Shown here in pieces: positions 10,488-21,410 of a stretch of DNA of 64,000 bases. This DNA is from Metallyticus violacea (Eukaryota; Arthropoda; Insecta; Mantodea; Metallyticidae). The notes below the pieces were generated by a model. That model made no database searches. It saw nothing but the letters and a program-made list of their open reading frames with translations, and was not told the origin of the DNA. Where the stretch lies: positions 68,267,001 through 68,331,000 of the forward strand of contig CM060842.1 in assembly GCA_030762175.1 (NCBI GenBank), given 5' to 3'. Each line of letters starts with the position of its first letter. The stretch's first letter is position 1. The translations under genes were made by a program, and so were the position numbers.

Positions 10488-12599
10488 TTCTTAAACATGC
10501 TTTTTTTTAAATTCTGCTGCATATTACTACAACAACGGGTGCCATTTGGCTCATAAAAGAACGGTTTCATCCGGTTTAATTAGAAATTTTGAAATTGAAA
10601 GGTGAAGAACATATAACAACGTAATATAGCCGTAATATAAATTCATCAGAAAAGTGTTTGATCTCAATTTATTCTAATAATTAATAATTTAATAACGGAT
10701 TTCATTATCACACTGTTAAACAGAAATATAAATGTAGAATGTGTAAGTATAAACTTTATTTCAAATCTAGCCCTGAACTTGTGAACATTTTAAAAGTATC
10801 CACGTTTTATCTCTGTTTCTACTATAAAAAAGCAAGGCACACACAATCTCTGCATAGAAATATGTGTGTAATCCCATAAAAGTAGACGCTATGATCTAAA
10901 AATTCACATAAAGTGGACTTAAAGAGAATGATTCAATTTGAAAGTCAACAGGAGCAGCCTTTGCCATTTTTCGATAAGCGAGTGTATAAGTTATACTTAA
11001 AAAAAAAAAGCATCGGAAATGGCGGTGGACGCGTGTGTGACCCGTCCCTTTAGGGACCAGGGCTAAGCCGCAGATATAGTGCCTTGTTTAACCTGTACAA
11101 GCCTCGTTTACCCACCCCGCAGCGTACAGTTCTTTTCCCCTTTTCCAAACATCTCCCAAAGGAAGGACTTGTGTCGCAAACTATGGCAAACAGATGGAAA
11201 CATTGAGCTACCCTCATGCATAATTCTCAAAGGCGGACTGCTTTTTGTTTCCAAAGATTTCCAGAACTCTGTGCACATGGAGAAAGGCAATCACAAAGCT
11301 GTCAGAGATGAAAATCATTTTTCGGAAAGCTTTGTATATTTAGCGCATGCTTTAGAATCCTTACTACTGTGCTGGAGTAGGAACGAAACAGGAAGTATCT
11401 ATAATTTTTGTTTGAAACACTTGCATTACCTAGGAAACATGTGAAAATGCTACCACACGTCTATGTATGTTGTGCCATCTAAAGGGCTACATTAACTTTC
11501 GAAAGGAACAATTAAAGGAAAAGATTCATTTTTGGATGTTAGGGTGCCAGTATTTATTAAAGGAGCTAATAGTGTACAACTTTATATTTGAAATACACCA
11601 TGTAATGCAATCGGAAGAAGTAGAGCAAATTTAAAGTTTGATTCATCATGCTTGCTTGGTAAGTAAATTTTCAAACATTAACGCTACATCTGTAACATGC
11701 AATTGGTATACGTTTCAAGTATAGATATTTCAGCTTTAAATTGTAATAATTACAGGCGAGAGACATGATTGTTGCAGCTGATACTATTTTTATTTATTCA
11801 ATTACGAATCTCCTCTCTGTCTACCAAAGCCTAACATTTTAATATAAAATTATGATGCACGGTATTTTCCAAAACAACTTTAAGGTTATCAATGTTGTTT
11901 ACGTAATTATGCGGAAGATAATGGACACATGAACTATGTGTTATAAAACTGTTAAAATAATTTCAGGAAAAAGAGAGTAGTCAGCATATGACTTTGAATT
12001 TATAATATTTTGAAACAGGATAAAATTATAGAATAGCTGAAAGCAAAATATATTCATTAGACGTGAAAACCCAGCGGGGACATGCGCAAACAGAAATAAA
12101 TTAAATTTCAAAAAGAAGGGGAGGGGGGAGCTAGAGAAGAAGTGTACGATAAATTGCTACTGAAGGGAAAAAGAAAAGAATTTAATGAGATCAATTTAAT
12201 GCCGGTACATCGTTTTCATCAGTCGAACAAAAAAATGTACAAACATTCCTCTTATTTTTAAATTCATCAATATGGTGAAACTAGATACATGCATTTGGAA
12301 TCCTAGTTAATACCCCAGTTGAAGCAATGGTTAACAATTCAGTATTTGAGACAAATTATTTAGACAATTAAATGAACTTATTGAAATAACTGCATATTTT
12401 ATAACGAAGCTTTAGTAAAAACTAATTACATTTTTTATCTTTCCAGATCATAAAAAACATTTTACTGTAATTGGGAATGTTTTCATCAATGCTTCTGTTA
12501 CGTTTAAACATGTGCAAAGTAATTGTTGTTTATCATCATGTTCAATAATTGTCAATTATGTTGCATTACAATATAATAATGTTTGCTATAAAATAAATA
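10488..12599. other. Unassigned AT-rich DNA
   Basis: A 121-codon plus frame at 11079-11444, overlapped by a 60-codon minus frame, is the longest open stretch. No conserved motif is recognised in it. A purine-rich stretch lies at about 12110-12180. No gene or element is supported. Confidence 0.4.
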
Positions 12600-13010
12600 T
12601 ACAGAATGATTCAAAAGTTCGTTACCATATGATAACTCCACTATTAGCACAAATAGCAATCAAGTTAAAAGGATAAAATGCCTACAAATAAAAAGTAGGC
12701 ATCCGCTGAGTGAATAAGTTTGATAGACGTGTAATTCAGTGCGCAGGAAATTACGGGACATAACAGTAGCAATGGTAAATGTTTGAGTTGTCATTGTGCG
12801 AATATCTGCTTGTTATTTGTGAGTGTTTTCAAAACATATTAGAACAAAAATAGGTATCTCTTCCTTTCATGTTTAGTAAATACATTGCCGTTTTTCCGCA
12901 TTCGCCCTCTGTACTAGTAGGAGGTCTATGTATCATATAATACAATAAAGCATAATGTAATATAACTTAGTCCAACGTACTATAGCGGTGGCCTTTTGAA
13001 TCATGCTGTA
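12600..13010. mobile_element. TA-flanked MITE, Tc1/mariner superfamily type
   Basis: The left end reads TACAGAATGATTCAAAAG from 12600. The right end at 12993-13010 reads CTTTTGAATCATGCTGTA, its reverse complement with one mismatch. TA lies immediately outside both ends (12598-12599 and 13011-13012), the target duplication typical of IS630/Tc1/mariner elements. The 411-bp interior has no transposase remnant that I recognise, so this is a non-autonomous element moved in trans. Confidence 0.8.
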
Positions 13011-13589
13011 TAAATATGCGAAATGTAGAAGCTTTGTTACCAATTCTTATATCAGAATGTGTGTAAAACGTTATTACTAATCTATTTGTAAGTCAAAATG
13101 GACACTAAGCACTATTTGTGAATGAAACCATTAAAGATAACCGCCTAATGTAACATAACCACAATTATGAAGCAATAGGAATGAACCATCTAGAGCAGGG
13201 GTTCTCAACCGCTTCCAGTGACATACCATTACATTCAACACAGGATATTGGATGTACCAGTAAGCAAATTTTACGACAGAAATGCGCAATTATGTGGTAC
13301 AAGAGTCAAAGTGAGCATTTCTGTACATTTGTAACAATACTAGTGATTTATTTAATTATTTCTTGTATGTAGTATTTAGAATTAAATATTTACTGGATAA
13401 AAACTGTTCAATCTATTCTGATTCAATGGATTGTTCTGTGAAATGTCTTAAAATTAATTTTGTTAAGGTAAAATTATAGTGAATGTGCATATATGCAAAC
13501 TTCGACAACATTTCTACTTCAGTACTCAGACTTACAATCAGTAAAAATTATTTACTTTAAAAATTTAACTAATTTCTGGCTCACGCCTT

Positions 13590-13880
13590 TGTTTCAGTGC
13601 GAAGGATGTGCTTGTTTGGCTAAACCAGTTCTTTAATGTTTCGTTTCAACTAACTTAGTTTTAGTATTAAATCAGGTTCAACATGCAACTTATTTCCGTA
13701 CTTGTTTTTGATCTAAATTAGACAAGAAAAGCCACATTCACAAGGTAAGCAGTCACAAACGGCCTTATCCCCCAACATTATTTTAATCGTATCTATTACT
13801 GGTGATAATGTTAATGACTCTTCGATCGTGTGAGGTTTTCCCACCTTAGCTATTCTTAAACTGATGCCTTCAGAGCCTTC
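13590..13880 (-). pseudogene. hAT transposase C-terminal remnant
   Basis: On the minus strand the frame reads I-A-K-V-G-K-P-H-T-I-E-E-S near 13830, then C-E-C-G-F-S-C-L, then I-K-N-K-Y-G-N-K-L-H-V-E-P-D-L near 13690. ZBED5-like hAT proteins have R-I-A-K-x-K-K-P-H-T-I-x-E after the BED finger. Near the end they have C-E-x-G-F-S-x-L-x-x-I-K-N-K-Y-R-x-R-L-x-V-E-x-D-L. The two blocks are normally several hundred residues apart but are about 30 apart here, which locates the internal deletion. A stop separates C-L-I from I-K-N-K-Y. The C-terminal block is the hAT dimerisation region. No catalytic residue remains. Confidence 0.75.
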
Positions 13881-13906
13881 ATGTTAGATCCTGCATATGA
13901 GGTTAT

Positions 13907-14203
13907 TTATTTTTTCCTTGATGACAAATCTGATAGATTTCTCTGAAAATATTCCAACCATTTGTGTTTCAAATCACCATACTTGGTGTCCAAATGACGT
14001 TTCAAAAAGAAAGGTTTCATCGAATGATTTGAAAGTATTTCATGACAGATTACACACTGCTGTATTGGGGCGATTTCCTCTTTATCTTCAATATATGCGA
14101 AACCATATGATAAATAGCTTATATCGTACTTACATATTGATTGTGTTTGGGGCTTTATGTTGCTTTCTTGTACAACGATGCCCCCATGGTGGATGCTTAG
14201 CAT
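13907..14203 (-). pseudogene. hAT transposase N-terminus with BED zinc finger
   Basis: This 98-codon frame contains Y-L-S-Y-G-F at residues 29-34, then CVICHEILSNHSMKPFFLKR at about 50-69, then H-L-D-T-K-Y. ZBED5/FAM200-type hAT proteins read Y-G-F ... C-V-V-C-x-x-x-L-S-N-x-S-M-K-P-x-x-L-x-R-H-L-x-T-K-H at the same place. Both cysteines and the first histidine of the BED finger are kept, but the last zinc ligand is Tyr here instead of His, so the finger is probably not functional. The family role is DNA binding at the element ends. The frame runs out after L-S-S-R-K-K near the deletion. The annotated Met is only the first in the frame, not a proven start. Confidence 0.8.
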
Positions 14204-14684
14204 TAGTAGTGACTTCTGGCTGAGTGGAATTATTTACCCTGCTTACACTCATTTCTCCCTTTGAGTTTATCGAGCAGAGTCCTTTAATTAACCCCTTGAC
14301 AATTTAACAAACAAAATTTCGCATTCAACAACAACAGAGTAACTCCACTGCTTTCTTAGCCTTAAATGCGTCTCACAGCTAAACAAACAATAAAATACAT
14401 CCCATTGTTGTATGATCAAATATATTCTAGTTGCTCTGTCATCGTTGTAGGATTAAATTTTAACTTGTATTATTTTTGTACAGTATCAAACAATTTTTAT
14501 GATAAAATAAAATCTATTTTTTCTGTTTATTTTTAGTAAACCGTCAAATATTTGTTATTTATAAAACAAATGTTAATTTATCTCTTTTGCTAAACTTTTT
14601 ACGTACCACCCAGCAGTTGATCACATACCATCTGTGGAACGCATACCATAGGTTGAGAACCCTTTCTAGAGTGAAAGATGATAT

Positions 14685-14706
14685 TATATATATATATATA
14701 TATATA
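14685..14706. repeat. (TA)n microsatellite
   Basis: About 11 TA units lie just outside the right target duplication of the hAT element. Confidence 0.95.
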
Positions 14707-16541
14707 GAAAAACTACTTAGAAAAGATAGGGAAATGGGCCAAATATCTTCAATGATTGCATGGATAACTTATGGGCTTATCGGTTGCGGAATCCTAGGAT
14801 CGATTTCGTTCGATAGCTATCGAACCGTAGAGTTGGTTGTGTGGCTACTGCAACAACACACTGATTAGGGAGGCGGGAGCTTGTTGGTATTCAGAGGCAC
14901 ATTACCACGTAGCTTCCACAGCAGGGTTTTATTTCATCACGCGGGACACGTAATTTTATAATAGCGTGCGGGATTTTTTGCTCCAGTCTCAGTCTAACGA
15001 AGTGGTCTCCATATTATCATTGCACTCTCACTATTTGCGTTTGTAGTTAACGAGTTTCTTTATTAAACCCCGGACACTGCGGGTTTTTATCTTCAGACCG
15101 GAAATAAGGCGCGCAGTTTTCCCTTTCTCTTTAGAAATTCTTGTATCATGGTTTTGTCGCTTACTGAAGCCATGATACGATATAAATATTCAGACGATGA
15201 AAAGAATGTAAAATATTTAGTATTCTGTACGGCACTATGTTCATGTATGGCAGCAGTAACAGAAGCATATTCCGCGCCCTCAAGGAAATATCTGACTGTA
15301 ATGTTCTAATCTTAAACAACCCGTCGTGTAGTAATAGCAAACCTTTCAACACATTTATAAGATATATATTTTATGTTTTTACAGGGTCCAAACGAGGCAA
15401 TAATACTTAAGCTGGAAAAAGTAAAATGACAATAGAACAGAATGATCTTGTTTATGTATGATCATCCTCACGAAGATAAATCTACATAATATGTGTATGT
15501 GTAGCAAAATCAATTGTTAGTAAATTAGTATACGCAAGCATACTCTAATGCTCTCCTTTGAGACACACATTAGAAATTGACCGGCTTAGTAACTTGTGGC
15601 TTTGTAAAGGTGTCGGATATTTCGACCCGGCATAGCATGACCACTTAGCGATATGAAAGTGTAACCTATATACACAAATTTCCCCTAAGAGCATTAGAGT
15701 TTATCTGCTTATAGGATTTTAATAGTGACTTATTAAGGTTTACATTTGTGTAAATACAAAACAAATTTGCTAAATTATTATCTAATATGTGTTCAAGGTC
15801 TATACGGTTAAACTTTTCCAAATTAGTTAAAAGTCACAGTAGGGTCTTATTTTGTTTTCCGATCATATTCTCTTTGATAATTAAAATTAACCTTAGAATA
15901 CTTAACGAAATGCTAATTGTTAATAGCATTAATTTTTATTGTGAAAATTGAAAAATATTAATTAATAAGATGATTACAAAAAAGCAGTTTGTATCCAAAC
16001 TTTCATATTTTACAGAAGAAGTAAAAACTAAACAATTTCTCAATTAGTTCACGTCCTTTTGCTAATTTTTCTCAAATAATGGGGGTTTCTTAATAAGGCC
16101 ATCAAGAGCTAAGTATTTTAAATATCTCATTGTGTAAATTTTAAACAGAATTTTAATATATTTTCATTAAATCCTTTTGAATTCTGTTACCAAATAAAAT
16201 TAATGCAACACATATTATTCGTCATTTTCTGAGGTATTCATACCAAATCCCAGTTTTTCATAGTAGAATTTTTAGCATTAGTATATAGTTAGCGATTTTT
16301 GAAAATTTATGCTAACAAGTATGAAGGTGATCAATGAATGCTAGGAGATGTAAAATATAACTACCTAGGTTTATATATTATCAGAACATTATTTAAACAG
16401 AAAACTTACATTTTATACTGAAAACAACAGCCCAAAAGTTAAATTCTATAAACTAAGTCAAATTGTATAAATTACCTTTACTTCAAATAATTGTGAACCC
16501 CCTTTAATTGTATCTTTGTCCAGTGCTCTGATCTGCATTTT
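14707..16541. other. Unassigned DNA
   Basis: A modestly GC-richer stretch at 14860-15120 has no recognised identity. The rest is AT-rich with no supported feature. Confidence 0.45.
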
Positions 16542-16550
16542 TCAATCGTA

Positions 16551-16805
16551 GAATAAACCCAAGATCGCGGGTTCGAACCCGGCCAGGATCGATGGATTTT
16601 TTCGGGCGTAAAAATCCTAAGTATGGCTTCCTTCGGAAGGGAAGTAAAGCCGTGGGTCCCGTGTCGTACATTTACGGCACGAAAAAGAACCTCAAGCCTG
16701 AAAGAGAGGCCCCTGAGCAAAATGTGTCGGCCGTTTCACGCCCTGAGTTGAATGGGACGCTGATGACCTGAGATATTAAAGAGCACCCATAAATAAATCA
16801 ATCAA
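16551..16805 (+). repeat. Main tRNA-derived SINE, copy 1 (5' truncated)
   Basis: Perfect 9-bp duplications TCAATCGTA at 16542-16550 and 16806-16814 bracket the insertion. The copy keeps the B box (GGTTCGAACCCGGCC) but lost the first 40 or so bases including the A box. The body has the family core GGCTTCCTTCGGAAGGGAAG followed by TAAAGCCGTGGGTCCCG. The 3' end reads GAGATATTAAAGAGCACCC and then TAAATAAATCAATCAATC. 5' truncation with a target duplication is the outcome expected of LINE-driven target-primed reverse transcription. An antisense frame at 16478-16720 is a by-product of the SINE. Confidence 0.9.
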
Positions 16806-16814
16806 TCAATCGTA

Positions 16815-17866
16815 TAAAAACGGTATGGTAAAAAGTGCATCTTAGCAATCCACATTTTATTGCCGAAAAACGATTTTTATAAAATCGTTGTCATTTTAAT
16901 TTTCTGAAAATAATTTTAGCTTTTGTTGTTCAAAAATCTGATAGAAAATTTTGAATGATAATGTGGGGTATATCAAATCTTGGATTGGGTAAGTTTTCTG
17001 TATTCGTTCTGTTAGTTTTGCTCCTAGTGATTGATTAATGAAAGTCACTGAGCAAGGCGGAGTTTAGCCTTCCTCAGAGTCATGTTTCTTGTTGGATTTG
17101 AGTAGACTGGAAACGAAGTACGTTTTCAGTCCTTGGCTGCTAAGAGGAAACATCATGCGTTAGACAAGAGTTTTTTCCCTTTATCCGGAATGGCGTTGTT
17201 TTCGTCTTGCTACCTTTCAAAATTTAATTTTTATTCTCGATTTATTTCCAAGGATTTTACATGTGCAATGGCACGTACAAACTTTTGTTGTTTGGTTTTT
17301 GAGAAAGTGTGTAATTTGCATTTTGTATCCAGTCAGGTACACGCTAAACATACATTTTTTATATTCTGTTTTCAGTTGACTAATTACTGTTTGCGTTAAC
17401 AGTAAAATTGAACTTTGTTAAGCAACTTGAATGTTAATGCATGAGTTATCCTTTTGTGGTTAAATAAGGCATTTATAGCTATCGAGTCATATGCATGGAT
17501 AAACAAACACGTGTGTAGTTGCTGTTATTGGGATGAGGAGTAGTTAAATATCATTATGTAATTCTCACTCAATATATTTTACACTGTTTAATAATTTTCT
17601 AGAATTTAAATGAGTCTATGGATTGGGAGTATGTTCTTTAAGATATTACACGTTTATCTGTTTGCTAATTCTTGATTTATACTTATATTACTATTATTGA
17701 TAACGGTTGTATTATTTTTAAGTTAGATTTTTAATTATATAATGTAACTCTTTGACATTGATCTTCTTAATTTTTTAAATTGATTTTCTGTTCACGTCCA
17801 AAGGCAACTTATCTACCATGGGTTTAGGTCAGTTGCCTTCCCCTTACTTTTCTTTGCTATCTAGTG
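16815..17866. other. Unassigned AT-rich DNA
   Basis: An 88-codon plus frame at 17133-17399 has no recognised motif. Nothing else is supported. Confidence 0.45.
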
Positions 17867-17879
17867 TCAAGAGGAGGGC

Positions 17880-18153
17880 GTCGGTCCTGGTGGTGTAACA
17901 GTAACCATACTTGCCTCCTAAACCCAAGATCGCGGGTTCAAACCCGGCCAGGATCGATAAAAATCCTAAGTATGGCTTCCTTCGAAAAGGAAGTAAAGCC
18001 GTGAGTCCCGTGTCATAATTTACGGCACAAAAAATAAAACCTGAAGCCTGAATGAAGAGGCCTCTGAGCAAAATTTACCGGCCGTTTCACGCCCTGAATT
18101 GAATGGGACGCTGATGACGTGAGGTGTTAAAGAGCGTCCTTAAATAAACCAAA
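17880..18153 (+). repeat. Main tRNA-derived SINE, copy 2 (full length)
   Basis: Perfect 13-bp target duplications TCAAGAGGAGGGC occupy 17867-17879 and 18154-18166, so both ends are fixed to the base. The element starts GTCGGTCCTGGTGGTGTAAC (A-box region) and has GGTTCAAACCCGG as B box. It lacks the GGATTTTTTCGGGCG segment between head and core seen in other copies. The 3' end is TTAAAGAGCGTCCTTAAATA followed by AACCAAA. The exact long duplication suggests a comparatively young insertion. Confidence 0.95.
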
Positions 18154-18262
18154 TCAAGAGGAGGGCACTTTTCATACTTTTAAAATGTATACTATTTGAA
18201 TAAATTACGATATAATTAAATAGTTCCAATGTACAGAGCTCTAGTAATACAAGATTTAAGTG

Positions 18263-19214
18263 CAGTGAGATTATTTGAGTTATGGATCAGCAGAGTACGG
18301 TGTTTACTGGAAGATGTCGGTCGTCAAGGCTGTATAATGCAAAGGCAGATAGCCCCTTGTGTTTAGTTTGAGAGTTGTTACTCAATAATGTTATTATGTA
18401 TAAATTATGAGCTTGGTTAGTCCATTTTTTTTGATTGATTTATTTATGGACGCTCTTTAACATCTCAGGTCATCAGCGTCCCATTCAACTCAGGGCGTGA
18501 AACGGCCGACAAACTTTGCTCAGAGGCCTCTCTTTCAGGCTTGAGGTTCTTTTTCATGCCGTAAATGTACGACACGGGACCCACGGCTTTACTTCCCTTC
18601 CGAAGGAAGCCATACTTAGAATTTTTACGCCCGAAAAAATCCATCGATCCTGGCCGGGTTCGAACCCGCGTTTTGGGTATAAGAGGCAAGTATGGTAACC
18701 ACTACACCACCAGGACTGACATTGGTTGGTTGGTTAGTTAGTCCTACCAGTATATAAATAGTATATTGAATGGGTCTTTATGTACGATATGTATGTGAAA
18801 ATGGATTCTTGCAGAGAAGTGGTAAGGCAATTCGTGAGAAGATATCGTAACAATCGTGTTCCAGGTAGAAAAACTGTTCACCATTTGGTTAAAAGTTACG
18901 ACAGAATATAAGAAACGTATTTCGAACCGCCGTGTTCTTATTGAAGAAATGTTAAACGAAATACAGGAATTTCCTATACAGATACCGGCAATGTATTACT
19001 GCTGAAGGGAATCATTTTCAAAATCTGTTATAACACATGTTAGTTTATCATTAGTTATAAACAAAGTATCATGTTATGATTTCAGTAAAAACATAAACAA
19101 TTAAATAAAAACACTAAGTTTTCGCACGTCGAATATTATCTCCTTTTTTCGGGTTTCAGTGGCTGCACTTACTCAGCCGCGCTCAGGCGGACCGTAACTC
19201 AAATAACCTCACTG
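18263..19214 (+). mobile_element. Tc1-like MITE, copy 1, carrying a nested SINE
   Basis: The left end from 18263 reads CAGTGAGATTATTTGAGTTA and the right end (complement of 19195-19214) reads CAGTGAGGTTATTTGAGTTA, one mismatch in 20. TA follows the right end and TG precedes the left, consistent with a TA target with one mutated copy. The interior keeps transposase scraps: a helix-turn-helix part near 18819-18895 (VRQFVRRYRNNRVPGRKTVH) and a C-terminal R-Y-R-Q-C-I-T-A-E-G-N-H-F-Q-N-L-L near 18975-19030. The catalytic core between them is deleted. About 288 bp of this span is the SINE at 18433-18720. A second copy lies at 24046-24570. Confidence 0.85.
18433..18720 (-). repeat. Main tRNA-derived SINE, copy 3, nested in MITE
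   Basis: On the minus strand it starts GTCAGTCCTGGTGGTGTAGT and carries GGTTCGAACCCGGCC (B box), the full GGATTTTTTCGGGCG segment and the conserved core, ending ATAAATAAATCAATCAA. Its flanks share a GGTTAG-containing stretch (TTGGTTAGTCC on the 3' side, repeated GGTTGGTTAG on the 5' side), a likely target duplication blurred by local GGTT repetition. It interrupts the Tc1-like MITE and so inserted after it. Frames at 18465-18689 and 18516-18698 are readings of the SINE and are not genes. Confidence 0.95.
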
Positions 19215-19216
19215 TA

Positions 19217-20735
19217 GAATCAAAGGAAGCCTGATCCCTGCATTTACAAGTGAATGCCGTTTACTGAGCGAAATGTCCGATATTGTATTAGATGGAGATA
19301 GTCAGAAAGGTTGGTACTGCGTAACCTGCACTTAGGTGGGGTTCTCGCCCGACCAGTTACACTGGGAACAATGCATCCCATAACTCATAATCTATTATCT
19401 AATTTTTTCTGAAAAATTTAAGCAATGGACATACCTTTTATTAGCAAACTCATTAAGTCAATATGGCTAAATGAATATCATTCCTAACTTCGTTTCGAAT
19501 AATGAAACTTATACAGTACGTAAGGCTAAATTGAACATGCTCTATTTTTCAATTTTCCTCTATGATTAAAATCACAAACTGTAAGATCTGGGAAACGAGG
19601 ATCGGTTTTAATGAAAGCTCTTATTTCATAAAGTTTTTCTTCCGTGAGCACATGGCATCTTCGATTATTTCCCAATCAATCACAAAGCCTGCTTCATTAA
19701 ACTTCTGCATTAGCTTTAACGCTTTTCGTGTTTTGAAATTTAGGTCTAAATTCCTGTCTTGTTCTGTACCTTATGTACTCATGGAACATGAATATACGAC
19801 AAAGCAGTTATTATCTCATCATTGCACAAAACTACTGCACATTTAATGAAATCTCGCTCTCGACTGCACACACACACAACTGTCCGTCTCTATTAATATC
19901 CCGCTCGCAACTTACAAGAAGAGAGAAGGACTTTTAAACAGTTCTCACCAATTAAAGTATATGAGTTCTAAGGTATATCTCGTTGTTGTACACTTATACA
20001 TATTTTTATCAGTCAGCTTTGAGGACGGAGATACTGAACATATATTCACTTTCATTGGAAGATTTGTCTCTGCGGTTTCCTATATGAAAATATTCAGCGT
20101 ATAGCGTTTATTTTCATTAGCATATAATTGAATTCCAAAGTGTAATGCTCAGAGCTATTTCATTAATTTATTCTCTTTAGTAAATCCATTAAAATTGTGT
20201 TTAAAGAGAATTGGAATGTTCAGTTACCTACAGAAAGCTATAAATGTGTTTAGACATGGGAAATAAACACATATTTGCTATCGGAAAATATTTGTGAATA
20301 AAGGAAAACAATTGTTGAATGATTAAACAAGGAAGTTGAAATGAGTCCCCAAATTTAAAACAAACGAATGTTAGTAACGTCCGGTTTATTTTACCAATAG
20401 AATGATATGATATCTGACTGCTTCGCATGCATACTCAGAATTAACAGACAGTAAATCTAACCCAATTATTCAAATTCAGCACGCATCACCATTTGTAAGA
20501 TAGTCTGGAAAATGAAAAACTGAAGAAATTGCGCCAATTTTAAGTGCGTACCTTATTACCATTATAAATTTCAAAAGAAAGTTTCTATAAAATGAACTGA
20601 GCATAGTTTATGACTGTATTAAGAATGGCGTAACTAGAAGTTTGTTGCCCGCATCTCTTCATTTTTAAATAACAGCATTCCAGAGTAACTCTTGTGATGC
20701 GATCCTTAGCTGCTGTGCTTTGCACGCAATGACTC
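19217..20735. other. Unassigned AT-rich DNA
   Basis: A 94-codon plus frame at 19562-19846 is not recognised. No repeat boundaries were found. Confidence 0.45.
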
Positions 20736-20880
20736 CATGAAGCAACTTTTTTCTTATGTTATGCCGATGATGCATATTTAGTTTGTTTAACAGCAGGTAG
20801 TAATCTATTTAGCAGTTCAAAGCTTTGTAACCTTAAAAGGAGTTTGAGATATTTTCTAATATTGATTTGTTGGGGTCCGT
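20736..20880 (+). pseudogene. Possible LINE reverse-transcriptase YADD fragment
   Basis: The plus frame reads TFFLCYADDAYLVCLTAGSN and continues without a stop to I-C-W-G at about 20870. Hydrophobic residues flank Y-A-D-D as in the catalytic box of LINE reverse transcriptases (h-x-x-Y-A-D-D-x-x-h-h). The following 30 residues only loosely fit the usual pattern, and no other RT block was found upstream. A four-residue match can arise by chance in a window this size, so the call is weak. Confidence 0.3.
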
Positions 20881-20929
20881 GAAGTATAAATTACGTACGC
20901 GGTGTTACTTCAGTAACATTTTATACACA

Positions 20930-21410
20930 ATGATTTACTATCGAACAAGTATATGTTCTAAATGTTTTCCATTATTGGGTACTATATGTTTCATCATCTT
21001 AGAGAACATAACATCACACTGCTCCACTGTGTAGGAACTATTTTTGGTGTTTTTGAAGTTCCTCTAGACTACGAGGAATGTGTATGAAGTGTTCCCACAA
21101 AAACGCATCACACAACGACTTCGCGCAAGATAAGGAAAATCCAAGTGTTTAGAAATCAGTTGGCCGGGAAAAGCTGTTTGGAGAAGGAGCCAGTCCCAAG
21201 ACCAACCATCTTGTTGAAACACTTGCTTGTGTGCGCCAAGGTTTGCTCAGCGCTCAAACTTATCTCCTGAAAACGTTCTGATGTAACGTTAATTCTGTTT
21301 ATATGCGTATTCTCAATGATGTGTGGACCAGTGATGCTGTGGGAAGACACAATGGCCCACACTGTCACTTTCCCCAATATAATCCATATTCATTTATTTA
21401 ACCCAACCGA
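20930..21410 (-). pseudogene. IS630/Tc1-like transposase remnant
   Basis: On the minus strand, from about 21377, the frame reads G-K-V-T-V-W-A-I-V-S-S-H-S-I-T-G-P, then I-N-V-T-S-E-R-F-Q-E. This fits the K-V-x-V-W-C-A-x-S-x-x-G-I-I-G-P and V-T-x-x-R-Y-x-x-M blocks that follow the first catalytic Asp in IS630/Tc1 transposases. Further on (about 21120-21060) it reads C-D-A-F-L-W-E-H-F-I-H-I-P-R-S-L-E-E-L, matching D-F-F-L-W-G-Y-L-K ... P-x-S-L-x-E-L. The region between them, which should hold Q-D-G-A-x-x-H, is shortened. The 73-codon open part is not a gene by itself. Confidence 0.65.

Larger units (their letters stand above)
13196..14663 (-). mobile_element. Internally deleted hAT transposon (ZBED5-like transposase relic)
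   Basis: The ends are CAGGGGTTCTCAACC at 13196-13210 and its inverted partner GGTTGAGAACCCT at 14651-14663. Flanks ATCTAGAG (13188-13195) and TTCTAGAG (14664-14671) are an 8-bp target duplication with one mismatch, the hAT hallmark. On the minus strand the first coding part (14203 to 13907) encodes a BED-type zinc-finger N-terminus and the second (about 13870 to 13600) encodes the C-terminal dimerisation end. The large DDE core between them is missing. Total length is about 1.47 kb against roughly 2.5 kb or more for a full element. It is a non-autonomous derivative. Confidence 0.85.

Noticed and set aside
11079..11444. Host exon from the 121-codon plus frame
   Set aside because: No recognised motif and an overlapping opposite-strand frame. 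Not supported.
17880..17955. tRNA gene in the SINE heads
   Set aside because: The acceptor stem does not close, and each head is followed by the same SINE body with target duplications outside.
20736..20880. Confident reverse transcriptase from a Y-A-D-D match
   Set aside because: Kept only as a low-confidence feature, because a four-residue match can occur by chance in this much sequence and no second RT block supports it.
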